A DNA stretch of 48,433 nucleotides from NCBI GenBank assembly GCA_007130145.1, contig SLSY01000002.1:1-48433 (forward strand), in the 5' to 3' direction. Under the pieces are notes generated by a model, which was not told the origin of the DNA, did no database searches, and saw nothing but the letters and a program-made list of their open reading frames with translations. Of the stretch, positions 26,645 to 35,225 are shown one piece after another (within the stretch, counting starts at the first letter, position 1; the number at the start of each line of letters is the position of its first letter). Origin of the DNA: Bacillota bacterium. Lineage in GTDB: Bacteria; Bacillota; Sulfobacillia; UBA8153. Both the position numbers and the translations under genes were made by a program.

Positions 26645-27431
26645 GGTAGAATCCAACCAAGCAGTTGGAGCCAGCGAACTTAATATTGAGGAGATACGAC
26701 CCAATCCCTACCAACCGCGGCAGCGCTTTGACGGAGAGGGCATGAGGGAACTGGTGGAATCCATCCGGCAACACGGTGTGGTACAACCTGTCCTGGTGCG
26801 CAGTGACGGTGACGGGTATCAAATCATAGCCGGGGAGAGACGTTGGCGGGCTGCGCAGCAGGCGGGACAGAAGCGCATCCCCGTTGTGGTGAAGGAATGC
26901 ACTGAACAAGAGATGATGGAGATAGCGTTGGTGGAGAACCTCCAGCGTGAGGATCTGAATGCGCTGGAGGAAGCCATGGCGTATCGCCGCTTGTTGGAAG
27001 AGTTCTCCTTGACCCAGGAACAAGTGGCGGAGCAAGTGGGGAAGAGCCGGTCGCAAGTGGCCAACACCTTGCGGCTTCTCCAGTTGCACCCCATGGTACA
27101 GGAGATGCTCGAGAAGGGAGACCTGTCACCAGGGCATGCAAGAACGCTCTTGGCCATAGGAGATGGATCAGCGCAGGTGAAAATGGCGCAGCGGGTGGCC
27201 CAAGAGGGCCTTAACGTTCGCCAACTGGAGAACCTCATTCGTTTGGGAGCGCGCCGGCCACCGGTGCGGAGGGTTCCGTCTCCCGATCTGCGGTATGTGC
27301 AAGACAGGATAGGAGAGGCCTTGGGCACGCAAGTTCAGATTACTGGAGAGAAGAAAGGGGTCATCAAGATTCGCTTCCATTCCCCCGAAGATTTGGAGCG
27401 GCTCATGGAGCTCTTGTTGGATGAAAACTAG
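26595..27431 (+). CDS. parB: Chromosome partition protein ParB (Spo0J)
   Basis: 278 residues. The N-terminal ARKGLGKGLKALMP is the usual Spo0J opening, where the conserved Lys/Gly residues contact ParA's stimulated ATPase. The CTP-binding region has NPYQPRQ and GERRWRAAQQAG, followed by the helix-turn-helix LTQEQVAEQVGKSRSQVANTLRLL and the C-terminal dimerisation domain. It starts inside the 3' end of parA, after GGAGG, and is downstream of the intron, so its translation does not need splicing. An exact parS site follows its stop. Confidence 0.97.
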   Translation: MARKGLGKGLKALMPDEVESNQAVGASELNIEEIRPNPYQPRQRFDGEGMRELVESIRQHGVVQPVLVRSDGDGYQIIAGERRWRAAQQAGQKRIPVVVKECTEQEMMEIALVENLQREDLNALEEAMAYRRLLEEFSLTQEQVAEQVGKSRSQVANTLRLLQLHPMVQEMLEKGDLSPGHARTLLAIGDGSAQVKMAQRVAQEGLNVRQLENLIRLGARRPPVRRVPSPDLRYVQDRIGEALGTQVQITGEKKGVIKIRFHSPEDLERLMELLLDEN

Positions 27432-27435
27432 GCAA

Positions 27436-27451
27436 TGTTTCACGTGAAACA
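27436..27451. promoter_or_regulatory. parS: parS site
   Basis: TGTTTCACGTGAAACA is a perfect 16-base palindrome identical to the consensus ParB/Spo0J site TGTTNCACGTGAAACA. It starts four bases after the parB stop codon, beside the origin, the place expected for ParB loading and CTP-dependent spreading. I saw no second full copy in the window. Confidence 0.97.
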
Positions 27452-27468
27452 TCGGGCGGAGGAACATC

Positions 27469-28164
27469 GTGACCGGTACATTCATTAATGTAGCAGCTAT
27501 CTTATTAGGAACTGCGCTGGGCATGGGGCTGTTCGGGCCTTTGGCGCGCCGCCACCAGACGGTTGTGGTACAGGCGGTGGGTCTGGCCGTGATACTTATT
27601 GGCTTGCGGATGGCCCTGGGTGCAGAGCAATTGGTGATCATCATCATCTCTCTTGCTGCAGGGGCCGTGATCGGCGAAGAGTTAGCGTTGGAGGAACGCC
27701 TGCGACAGGCGGGCGCCTGGCTCAAGGAGCGTTTTGCTGGCGAAGGCGGGGACTTTGTTAACGGATTTATGACGTCTACGCTGGTCTATTGCGTGGGGGC
27801 CATGGCTATTATGGGTCCACTGCAGGATGGACTTACCGGGGAGTATGATATCCTGCTGGCAAAGTCAACCCTGGACGGCGTGACGTCCATCATCTTCGCT
27901 TCTACCATGGGCATAGGTGTGGCGTTCTCCATTATCCCTCTGTTTCTCTATCAGGGAAGCATCACTTTGCTCGCTCACTCTCTGGAACCATTGCTATCGC
28001 CGGCGGCCATTACTGATATGACAGCCACAGGGGGGCTCCTCATTGTTGCTATTGGTCTCAATCTCTTGGGCATCACCAAATTGAGGGTGGCCAATCTGCT
28101 CCCTGCTATCTTGCTGGCACCCCTTCTGGTGCTGGCCGTTGCCGCCATAAACCGGGCTATCTGA
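27469..28164 (+). CDS. DUF554 (YqgA-like) membrane protein
   Basis: 231 residues, GTG start after GGAGGAAC. The sequence is almost entirely hydrophobic helices: INVAAILLGTALGMGLFGPL, AVGLAVILIGLRMALGA, IIIISLAAGAVIGEEL, then TSTLVYCVGAMAIMGPLQDG and three C-terminal segments. GAVIGEEL and the CVGAMAIMGPLQDGLTG stretch mark the DUF554/YqgA family, an integral membrane family of unknown transport function. It stands between parS and alr, and commonly accompanies parB in clostridia. Confidence 0.85.
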   Translation: MTGTFINVAAILLGTALGMGLFGPLARRHQTVVVQAVGLAVILIGLRMALGAEQLVIIIISLAAGAVIGEELALEERLRQAGAWLKERFAGEGGDFVNGFMTSTLVYCVGAMAIMGPLQDGLTGEYDILLAKSTLDGVTSIIFASTMGIGVAFSIIPLFLYQGSITLLAHSLEPLLSPAAITDMTATGGLLIVAIGLNLLGITKLRVANLLPAILLAPLLVLAVAAINRAI

Positions 28165-28187
28165 AGGCAAAGGAGGCGAAGGGACTC

Positions 28188-29297
28188 TTGGGGCGAAATA
28201 CTAGGCCTACCTGGGTGGAAGTTGATTTGCTGCAGTTTGCTTATAACCTTGAGGCCATAGCGGCCCATGTTGAGCCAGCCGAGATGATGCCCGTCGTCAA
28301 GGCCAACGCCTATGGCCATGGCGACGTGGAGCTCAGCCGCATCGCAATGGATCTTGGCTACCAAGCACTTGCCGTTGCCATCATAGATGAAGCGGTGATG
28401 CTGCGCCGGGGCGGAATCGCTGCGGACCTACTCGTGTTGGGGTATACCCCAGCTTGGCAGGTGGGTATTGCCCTTGAAGAGGACATTGCCCTGACGGTAA
28501 TCGACCAGGATATGCTGGGCGTTCTTCAAAGAGAAGCAGGAGATCGGGGGCTAGAGGCCCGCATCCACGTCAAGGTGGAGACAGGCATGAATCGCATTGG
28601 TGTGCGGCCCGGGCCGGATCTAGCGCGACTGCTCGAAGAGCTCAAGGGCCATACCCACATACGCATCGAGGGAGTCTTTACCCACTTTGCCGCCGCCGAT
28701 GAAGATCCCCAGTTTACCAAGGAACAGATAAAGCAATTTCGTTTGGCCTGGCAGATGGTAGAGGACGCAGGATTCACCGCTGTATGCCGCCATGCTGCCA
28801 ATAGTGCGGGCATACTTGACTTTCCCCAAGCGCATCTGGATATGGTGCGCCCGGGCCTGATCATGTATGGCTACTATCCTTCAGCTACTGTGGGCCGTCC
28901 GTTCACCGTGAGGCCTCCCTTGAGATGGCTTGCCCGCATGGTTCAGGTTAAGACCCTGCGCAAAGGGGATACGGTGGGCTATAATCGCACGTACCGGGCA
29001 GAATCAACGCGTACCGTCGCGTCTTTGCCCGTGGGGTATGCCGATGGTTATCCCCGCATCCTGTCCAATCGGGGCACAATCTACGTTGAGGGTCAGCCTG
29101 CGCCCGTGGTGGGGCGGGTGTGTATGGATCAACTCATGATTGACGTGACCGATCTTCCCGGGGCCAAGCCGGGGGCCATATGTTCACTACTGGGCCCAGA
29201 ACACGATGCAAGTGATATGGGGCGGTTAGCTCAAACCATCCCCCACGAGATACTGACGGGAATCAGCCCACGGGTTCCCCGCCTGTATCATCGTTAG
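28188..29297 (+). CDS. alr: Alanine racemase
   Basis: 369 residues; TTG start at 28188, with AGGAGG eleven bases upstream. It makes D-alanine for peptidoglycan. The PLP-lysine motif is PVVKANAYGHG near residue 35-45. Substrate-recognition pieces HVKVETGMNRIGVRP and FTHFAAADE are present, and the catalytic tyrosine is in VGYNRTYRAE. The C-terminal VGRVCMDQLMIDVTD is conserved. A gene with related function in spore formers affects germination, but no special sign of that is visible. Confidence 0.95.
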   Translation: MGRNTRPTWVEVDLLQFAYNLEAIAAHVEPAEMMPVVKANAYGHGDVELSRIAMDLGYQALAVAIIDEAVMLRRGGIAADLLVLGYTPAWQVGIALEEDIALTVIDQDMLGVLQREAGDRGLEARIHVKVETGMNRIGVRPGPDLARLLEELKGHTHIRIEGVFTHFAAADEDPQFTKEQIKQFRLAWQMVEDAGFTAVCRHAANSAGILDFPQAHLDMVRPGLIMYGYYPSATVGRPFTVRPPLRWLARMVQVKTLRKGDTVGYNRTYRAESTRTVASLPVGYADGYPRILSNRGTIYVEGQPAPVVGRVCMDQLMIDVTDLPGAKPGAICSLLGPEHDASDMGRLAQTIPHEILTGISPRVPRLYHR

Positions 29298-29398
29298 GGC
29301 CGTTCTGATGGGAATCGAGAGGTTGCCATGAGGCAGGATATGGGTCTTGTGTGCCGAAGCAAGCAAGAGTATTTGTGCTAATCGGAGGAAACTACCAC

Positions 29399-30361
29399 GT
29401 GTTCGGACGCAAAGGTAAAGTGAGAAGTGAAAAGAACGGATTATCGATCATCATCGTCCCGGCCTTGCGCACAACCCGGCAATGGCATGTCTCCAGCGGA
29501 GTCTTGCTCTTCATGGGCGTGGTGGCATTCCTGCTCCTCGTGGTGGCGGGTCTTTTTATCCATCACTATTTGGATGTTGCCGCCGATATTAGGGAGATAT
29601 ATCATCTGCGCGCCGCGAAACATCAGCAGGAAACACAGCTGCAAGAGCTGGACCGCTTGACCGACGAGTTGGCTGCCAGACTCCGTTACCTTGAGGTCGC
29701 CGACGAGCGCATACGAACGTTCTTGGAAGATGAAGACCTCCTTCCAGAGGGCCTGCCGTCGCGCAACGCCCTAGAGGACCCGCCTGTCGATCGCTTGTGG
29801 GCCGTGCAGACAGGGAGTCAAGCTATCGGCCCGACCGCACCCCGCGACTATCACCAACTGACGTCTGCCCTCGGGAAACTGTACGAGCGCTCAGCCGATG
29901 CAGAGCAAAGCTTGGACAACCTACACCGTGTCATCCTTCATGCGGCTGACTACTTCCGAGCGCGACCCACTATCTGGCCGGTCATTGGTCGCGTGAGTTC
30001 GGGCTTTGGCATGCGCCGTTCCCCTGTTACCGGAGCTTGGGCGTTCCATTACGGGATCGATATTGCTGCCAACTACGGCACCGAGATCCGGGCCACAGCC
30101 GATGGTGTGGTGGAATTTTCCGCATACAATGGACTCTACGGCAATTGCATCATCATCGACCACGGATACGGCCTCAAGACTCTTTATGCACACAATTGGC
30201 GCAATTTAGTGGAAGTAGATGATTGGGTGGAGCGTGGTGATGTCATCGCGCTGGTTGGTAGCACCGGCCGATCCACTGGTCCCCACCTGCATTATGAGGT
30301 ATGGGTGGACGGCGAGCGAAAGGACCCTTGGGAGTATCACTTATCCACGAGCCCTAGGTGA
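29399..30361 (+). CDS. M23-family membrane-anchored peptidoglycan hydrolase
   Basis: 320 residues from a GTG at 29399 with GGAGG ten bases upstream; the ORF track starts 48 bases earlier. A basic cytosolic start is followed by one membrane segment (GVLLFMGVVAFLLLVVAGLF) and then a coiled-coil stretch (about 60-130, rich in Q, E, L and R). The C-terminal M23/LytM domain (about 210-310) has the zinc ligands in HYGIDIAA and HLHYEV, and ALVGSTGRSTGPHLH. It is likely an outside-facing cell-wall endopeptidase with the coiled coil as a spacer. Neighbouring bactofilin suggests a shared morphogenesis role, as M23-bactofilin pairs are recurrent. Confidence 0.88.
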   Translation: MFGRKGKVRSEKNGLSIIIVPALRTTRQWHVSSGVLLFMGVVAFLLLVVAGLFIHHYLDVAADIREIYHLRAAKHQQETQLQELDRLTDELAARLRYLEVADERIRTFLEDEDLLPEGLPSRNALEDPPVDRLWAVQTGSQAIGPTAPRDYHQLTSALGKLYERSADAEQSLDNLHRVILHAADYFRARPTIWPVIGRVSSGFGMRRSPVTGAWAFHYGIDIAANYGTEIRATADGVVEFSAYNGLYGNCIIIDHGYGLKTLYAHNWRNLVEVDDWVERGDVIALVGSTGRSTGPHLHYEVWVDGERKDPWEYHLSTSPR

Positions 30362-30376
30362 GAGCAGTAGGGTCTC

Positions 30377-30880
30377 ATGACGAGGGGAGAGGTTGGCTTG
30401 TTTGGAAAGTCTCGTGAAATCCGGCCCGATCGCATTGATACGGTGATTGGTCGGGAGACCAAATGCAGTGGCACCATTGAAGTGAGCGGAGCCTTGCGGA
30501 TTGAAGGGCAGGTAGAAGGCACTGTCTGTGGGGAAGGAGATGTAACGGTTGGCGAAGCAGCTTCTGTTGAAGCCAACATACAGGGACGCAATATTACCAT
30601 CGCAGGACGGGTCAAGGGCAATGTGGAAGCGCGCGGGCGCTTGGAGCTAATGCCCACCGCTCATATGGAAGGGGACATCATGGTCGCCAAACTCATGATC
30701 TCTCCCGGCGCTCATTTTGCGGGCAAGAGCACCATGAAAGCCGAGGAGGATACCAGCTCTATCAAGAGAGCCGAAGAGAAGACCAACCGAAGCAAGGATA
30801 GCACCAAACTCACCTCCGAATCCAAGCCATCGGCAGCGACACCACCAGCATCGAATGCTAAGAACAAGAAGAACCAGTAA
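30377..30880 (+). CDS. Bactofilin
   Basis: 167 residues if the ATG at 30377 is used; a TTG at 30398 with GGGGAGAGG just upstream, giving MFGKSREIRP, is an equally good start. The core is a repeating six-residue pattern typical of the bactofilin beta-helix: IGRETKCSGTIEVSGALRIEGQVEGTV and GDVTVGEAASVEANIQGRNI. A charged, low-complexity tail rich in S, K and T (about 120-167) follows. Bactofilins polymerise as filaments without nucleotide and recruit cell-wall enzymes. It sits 16 bases after the M23 gene. Confidence 0.92.
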   Translation: MTRGEVGLFGKSREIRPDRIDTVIGRETKCSGTIEVSGALRIEGQVEGTVCGEGDVTVGEAASVEANIQGRNITIAGRVKGNVEARGRLELMPTAHMEGDIMVAKLMISPGAHFAGKSTMKAEEDTSSIKRAEEKTNRSKDSTKLTSESKPSAATPPASNAKNKKNQ

Positions 30881-30919
30881 GGCTTCAAGAACCTGCACAA
30901 TGGATGAGGAGTAAGGCCT

Positions 30920-31789
30920 GTGCCTGTCAAGGTAATTATCAATCCCATTGCTGGGGCTGGACGTGCTCTGAAAGCCTGGAGCAAGGTGGAAGACTATCTA
31001 ACTGGAAATGAATTTGCCTGCGATGCCGAGTTCACTCGTGCCAGGCGCCACGCTACCGAGATAGCGCAAGCGGCGGCAGAAGAAGGGTACGATACCATCA
31101 TCGTCATTGCGGGTGATGGCACTTTGCATGAAGTGGTCAACGGAATGGTGGGGACAGGGATTTCGCTGGGGGTTATTCCGGCGGGTCGCGGTAACGACTT
31201 GGCGCGGAGTCTGGGGATATCCACAGACCCGTTGGCGGCCGCTCGCACGTGTCTTCATGGGCACTTGACCCACATCGATCTGGGCAAAGCCAATGGCGAA
31301 TACTTCTTCAACGTGGCTGGCGTTGGTTTTGACGCCGAGGTCTGCCAACAGGTCAACCAGGGTCGCCTCTACGTAAACGGACCCCTCACATATGTCGTAT
31401 ATGTCCTCAAGATGTTGTGGTACTACCGACCGGTAGTTTGTCGCATTACCCTGGATGAGAAGACATGGGAGCAACCCGTGTTCTTACTGGTGGCGGGCAA
31501 TGGTCGGTATTTTGGCGGGGGGATGCTGGCCACACCCGGGGCAGATCTTTACGATGGTGTGTTTGAGGTGGTAATCGCTGGAGACGTGACTCGGCTTGAA
31601 GCTCTTCAGGCCCTCAGTCTGATCTACTCCGGAAAACATGTTCATCTCCCTAAGATCCAGACGTATCGAGCGCGCCGTGTGCGAGTGGAATCAGTGCATT
31701 CTCTCAATATAGAGGCGGACGGAGAAGTGATTGGTTGTGTGCCTCTTAGCATGGAGACCTTGCGCGCCGCCCTGCCCGTTTGGGTATAA
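30920..31789 (+). CDS. Diacylglycerol/lipid kinase family protein
   Basis: 289 residues. The catalytic N-terminal domain shows IINPIAGAGRA, the ATP-binding GDGT motif in VIAGDGTLHEVVNGM near 65-80, and GVIPAGRGNDLARSLGI near 90-105. The second domain has FNVAGVGFDAEVCQQVN and VFEVVIAGDV. This pattern is that of the DagK/YegS/BmrU group, soluble lipid kinases recycling diacylglycerol into phosphatidate. The exact lipid substrate cannot be read from the sequence. Confidence 0.92.
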   Translation: MPVKVIINPIAGAGRALKAWSKVEDYLTGNEFACDAEFTRARRHATEIAQAAAEEGYDTIIVIAGDGTLHEVVNGMVGTGISLGVIPAGRGNDLARSLGISTDPLAAARTCLHGHLTHIDLGKANGEYFFNVAGVGFDAEVCQQVNQGRLYVNGPLTYVVYVLKMLWYYRPVVCRITLDEKTWEQPVFLLVAGNGRYFGGGMLATPGADLYDGVFEVVIAGDVTRLEALQALSLIYSGKHVHLPKIQTYRARRVRVESVHSLNIEADGEVIGCVPLSMETLRAALPVWV

Positions 31790-31790
31790 T
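31760..31790 (+). promoter_or_regulatory. Possible promoter within the end of the lipid kinase gene
   Basis: TTGCGC and a perfect TATAAT are 19 bases apart, upstream of the phosphoribosyltransferase SD. The -10 box is good but the spacer is longer than optimal, so it is only tentative. Confidence 0.35.
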
Positions 31791-31815
31791 GAGATATAGG
31801 GAGGAGGGAGACACG

Positions 31816-32478
31816 ATGAGAACGTTTTCCCACCGCCACGAGGCAGGAAAGCGTTTAGCTGACGAGTGCGCGCGCAGGTGCGAGGTAAGAGGTGAAGATC
31901 TACTCATTCTCGCGATTCCCCGTGGTGGGGTTGTCATTGGCTATGAAATGGTGCGCCGACTCAAAGGAGAACTGGATGTGATCATTCCCCGCAAAATTGG
32001 TGCTCCTTACCAACCGGAGCTGGCGGTGGGAGCGGTCACGGAAAACGGCACGCTGCTGGTAAATGAAGAGATGGTTTCACAGGGGACCGCAACGCGTGAA
32101 TATATCGAAGCCGAAGCCCAAAGGCAGTTGCAGGAAGTTCGGCGCCGGGGCCAGCTGTACCGGCAAGGCCGACAGCGCGCCTCCATGGCCGGACGCACAG
32201 TGATTGTGGTCGATGATGGGATCGCCACGGGATTCACTATGCAGGCCGCCCTGAAGAGTGTGCGCGAGGAAGGCCCCAAACACCTCCTGGTTGCAGTGCC
32301 GGTAGCACCGTCGCAATCGTTGGAGCCCCTAAGAGAGTGGGCAGATGATGTGATTTGTCTCCATACACCGTCGCTTTTCTATGCGGTAGGACAGTGGTAT
32401 GAGGACTTTGCCCAGGTTGAAGATGAGGACGTGCTCCGGCTGCTCAATGAGGTCGAGTGTGGTCGCAAGGCACCCTAA
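31816..32478 (+). CDS. Phosphoribosyltransferase-family protein
   Basis: 220 residues from the ATG at 31816, after GGAGGGAG; the ORF track adds a 12-codon extension. The PRPP-binding loop VIVVDDGIATGFTM lies at about 122-135, the type-I PRTase signature, and ILAIPRGGVVIGYEM near 30-45 with DVIIPRKIGAP fits the group that includes predicted phosphoribosyltransferases of COG1926. Its base substrate is unknown. It converges with yyaC, with the stop codons overlapping by four bases. Confidence 0.85.
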   Translation: MRTFSHRHEAGKRLADECARRCEVRGEDLLILAIPRGGVVIGYEMVRRLKGELDVIIPRKIGAPYQPELAVGAVTENGTLLVNEEMVSQGTATREYIEAEAQRQLQEVRRRGQLYRQGRQRASMAGRTVIVVDDGIATGFTMQAALKSVREEGPKHLLVAVPVAPSQSLEPLREWADDVICLHTPSLFYAVGQWYEDFAQVEDEDVLRLLNEVECGRKAP

Positions 32479-33071
32479 ACGACAAATCGTGGTTGGCCTT
32501 CCCAGACCCCACCGAACACCTGGGCCAGACTGCCGGAAAGCACCCGGGCCATCTTGACCACCAAGTTCAAACGAGTATTTTGCAGTACCAGATATTCCAT
32601 AAAACCGCCCACATTCACCGTTCCGGTTAGATACAGGTCTCCCACAGCGGGCAGGGACTTGTTCACTCCTGCTCCCGGCCGTAAGGGGCCAACTCCCACA
32701 GACACCGTACCTACCTGGCTGGTTTGGCCCAGACACGCATCAACAGCGATGATTATGGGATTGGATCCGGTGGAGATTCTCTCTATCTCTTCTGTCAGAT
32801 TGCTGGCGTGAACAGGTTCTTCCAACGTGCCGCGAACCTCAGCGTCCATCCCAGGACACGAGGAGAGAAGACTCCCGGTTAAAGGACCTAGAGCGTCCCC
32901 CGTGGAACGGTCGGTGCCGATGCACAGGATGACCACTCGTCGGTGCGGATGATAACCCAGGTGTTCAAGAACACATCGTATGTGCTCAGCGATGCGGTGC
33001 GATGCCCCTATTTCTGAGCAAGCAATGCGAAAGGGAGATGCGGTCACGCCTTTACGGTCTGGAATTCTCAT
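32475..33071 (-). CDS. yyaC: Spore protease YyaC
   Basis: 198 residues from the ATG at 33071, with GGGAGG seven bases upstream. The family pattern is clear: VILCIGTDRSTGDALGPLTGS near 50-70, GTLEEPVHASNL, and IIIAVDACLG followed by VGTVSVGVGPLRPGAGVNK. YyaC (DUF1256) proteins are confined to spore formers, resemble the Gpr germination protease fold and are encoded near parB in Bacillus. It is the only intact protein gene on the minus strand in this half of the window, which fits a separate sporulation promoter. The 150-base upstream gap to the next plus-strand gene holds no promoter I can defend. Confidence 0.9.
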   Translation of the reverse strand: MRIPDRKGVTASPFRIACSEIGASHRIAEHIRCVLEHLGYHPHRRVVILCIGTDRSTGDALGPLTGSLLSSCPGMDAEVRGTLEEPVHASNLTEEIERISTGSNPIIIAVDACLGQTSQVGTVSVGVGPLRPGAGVNKSLPAVGDLYLTGTVNVGGFMEYLVLQNTRLNLVVKMARVLSGSLAQVFGGVWEGQPRFVV

Positions 33072-33222
33072 ACAAGCCTCCCACATTCATTATGTGTATA
33101 TGGAGTATATGAAGCTCTGCGGTCGGCTATGCGCATGCACCAGACAGGATATGGCCTATTATGGGAGAATCAATCCACTATGAGCAGGACGTGCTCAATC
33201 GTGATGAGGGTGATGGATCTTG

Positions 33223-34335
33223 ATGCGACCAAGACGACAACGTATCCAAGGGGAGAGAGTGACTGCAGCCAGAAACAAGTTTCCCGTAAAGACCGTCGGA
33301 TTTCTCTTGACCGCAGGGGTTCTCCTTCTGACCGTCGCCTGGCACTTTACCAGCGGTTATGCAGATGTTCGGCTCGTTATAGCCTGGGAGACGCCGGTGG
33401 ATGCGGTTAGCAAGCTGGCCATTGATCCCCAGGGGCAGAGTTTGCTTATTACCCAAGAAGGGAAGTTTCTTTCCATCAGCCCACAAGGAGGAATAACCCC
33501 CCTTCCTTCGCTGCCACTCCAGCAGGTGGTGGAATTAACTCCGTGGGGCGCTCTTGTGCAGCATGCCGATACATTGTTGCTCGCGGGCGCAGATGGAACC
33601 AGCGTCGAAGTGGCTGATTTTGCTCCCGAGGCCCACGTTTTCCCCACCCAAACGGGCTTTTTGTTGGCTCAGGCGGTGGCGGAACAGTGGACGGTGGGAG
33701 ATTCTTTGCAGCTCTGGCAAGGGGAAGAGGTCCAGCACTGGATTTGGGACGGGCGAGTGCTTCTCGACGCTGCTTCTTGGGGAGACGATTACGCCGGAGT
33801 CAGTCTGCGCACGAGTGAGGATGAGTTGACCGTAATGTTATGTCGGTTTACCCCGGAAGGGATCTCCTGGGAGCAAGAACTGGGCTCACAACTCCCCGTG
33901 GGTTTTGCCATTGTTCCCGGGCAGGCGCTCGTAGCCCTGGACCGCACGTTGGTAGCTTATGACGGGGAGGGAAATTTGCGCTGGACGTATCAAGCCGCCA
34001 CTCCCATTCTGTCTTTGGCGGCCGCCCGTCACGGCTCACTGGTAGTGGAAGAGGTGGGGTCCTTCAACCGTTACCGTTTCACTCACGTCGATCCCTGGGG
34101 AGAGAAGACATGGCAAACAACTCTGGGCGGTCAGCTGGACGATGTTCAAACCGGAGGTGGCTGGCACGCCTTGTTGCTCAATGGAAGATTGTGGCTTGTG
34201 GAGATTGCTGGCGGAAGAGTGCTGAAGACGCAAATCGTGGCCCACAAGATGGATATGGATAGCGAGGGACGATATCTCATCGCGGTGGGATCAGAGGGGA
34301 CGGTTATGCGGGTATTGCTCGATAGCATCCCCTAA
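33223..34335 (+). CDS. Membrane-anchored beta-propeller-like protein of unknown function
   Basis: 370 residues from ATG 33223; GAGGG is 12 bases upstream, and a GTG at 33259 is possible. A basic N-terminus precedes one membrane segment (TVGFLLTAGVLLLTVAWHF). The remainder is extracytoplasmic, rich in W, G and L, with recurring short strands such as LAIDPQGQSLLITQEGKFLSI, LVAYDGEGNLRWTYQ and THVDPWGEKTWQTTL, which look like blades of a PQQ/WD-type beta-propeller. I recognise no catalytic motif. It is followed by another unknown membrane gene, so the two may act together outside the membrane. Confidence 0.7.
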   Translation: MRPRRQRIQGERVTAARNKFPVKTVGFLLTAGVLLLTVAWHFTSGYADVRLVIAWETPVDAVSKLAIDPQGQSLLITQEGKFLSISPQGGITPLPSLPLQQVVELTPWGALVQHADTLLLAGADGTSVEVADFAPEAHVFPTQTGFLLAQAVAEQWTVGDSLQLWQGEEVQHWIWDGRVLLDAASWGDDYAGVSLRTSEDELTVMLCRFTPEGISWEQELGSQLPVGFAIVPGQALVALDRTLVAYDGEGNLRWTYQAATPILSLAAARHGSLVVEEVGSFNRYRFTHVDPWGEKTWQTTLGGQLDDVQTGGGWHALLLNGRLWLVEIAGGRVLKTQIVAHKMDMDSEGRYLIAVGSEGTVMRVLLDSIP

Positions 34336-34387
34336 TCCGGATATTAAAAGCAAAGAGTTGGTTGGCCCCGGGGAGGCTTGGTAAGGG

Positions 34388-34741
34388 GTGACGAAGAGAA
34401 CGTTGGGTATTCTTCTGTCAGGGGCAGTGACCATTGTTGTCATGGTGCACGTGGTGCGTTATCTCGATCAGCGCTCCTTGCCGCTTGTTGCCATGAGTCT
34501 GGGCGCATTCTGGACGGCTCGCGTGGCGAGTGCAGTTATGGAACGGGTGCTCTTTCCCTCCGTCTCGCTGATGTTTTATGAAGATGTCCTGCGCGATCTA
34601 ACCGTTTATACCATGTTGGCACTGGTGACCGCAGCGGCCATCTGGGTGAACCACTACGTAGTGGGTACAGATGTCAGCCCGCTGGGACCTGCTATCGCCA
34701 TCCATGTGCTGAGACTATTGTTTAGACGGGATTCAAGGTAA
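34388..34741 (+). CDS. Small membrane protein of unknown function
   Basis: 117 residues, GTG start with GGGGAGG about eleven bases upstream. Three hydrophobic segments are visible: TLGILLSGAVTIVVMVHVV, a central one around VAMSLGAFWTARVASAV, and YTMLALVTAAAIWVNHYVV. The C-terminus is basic (LRLLFRRDSR), so it is probably cytosolic. No family recognised. It stands between the propeller-like protein and a YedF-like gene. Confidence 0.6.
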   Translation: MTKRTLGILLSGAVTIVVMVHVVRYLDQRSLPLVAMSLGAFWTARVASAVMERVLFPSVSLMFYEDVLRDLTVYTMLALVTAAAIWVNHYVVGTDVSPLGPAIAIHVLRLLFRRDSR

Positions 34742-34767
34742 ACTTGTATTTGCAGGGGGAGGAACAC

Positions 34768-35199
34768 ATGGTTAAGACCAAAGATGATCTGCTCCAGATG
34801 ATCAAGGAGTGCGAATCATACCTTGATCTGTCCGAAGAGGTTGGTCATTTGGAAGAAGCGCTCTATGCCGGAGGCGATGTGGTGATTTGGATTACCTCCG
34901 ATCATTTGGGCAGCGACCAGGAGAGTTTGGGACGGATCTTGATGAAGGAACTGCTGATTTGTCTGGCAGAGATAGGGAGCAATCTGAAAGCGGTCATCCT
35001 TAGTAACCGGGCCGTGAAGCTGGAAGAAGATCCGGCCAACCATCAGGCACTGGAGCGCCTAGAGGAGCAGGGAGTAGCCCTTTTATACTGCTCTACCTCC
35101 GTGCACCGCTTGGCCATTGAACCAGAACTCGGTACTCGTGCCACCATGTTTCACTTATTGCAAGTGGCGTTGAGTGCCAAACGGCTCTTATCCCTATAA
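34768..35199 (+). CDS. DsrE/YedF-like protein
   Basis: 143 residues from ATG 34768, eight bases after GGGGGAGGA; the ORF-track TTG is eight codons earlier. The region VVIWITSDHLGSDQESLGRILMKELL followed by AEIGSNLKAVILSNRAVKL and ALERLEEQGVALLYCSTSVHRL matches the C-terminal DsrE-type domain of YedF selenium-metabolism proteins ('SD-LG-GDDELG--LMK-F', 'EE-GV-IL-CGTCL'). The usual second cysteine of the CGTCL motif is not present (here CSTSV keeps only the first). It lacks the N-terminal TusA-like domain. The function is not certain. Confidence 0.65.
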   Translation: MVKTKDDLLQMIKECESYLDLSEEVGHLEEALYAGGDVVIWITSDHLGSDQESLGRILMKELLICLAEIGSNLKAVILSNRAVKLEEDPANHQALERLEEQGVALLYCSTSVHRLAIEPELGTRATMFHLLQVALSAKRLLSL

Positions 35200-35225
35200 G
35201 AAGGAGGACGAAGGAGGACGAATGT

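Noticed and set aside
33095-33140. Sigma-G-like promoter upstream of yyaC (GCATA, 16 bases, CATATAC)
   Set aside because: The -10 box misses consensus and the spacer is short; too weak to claim.
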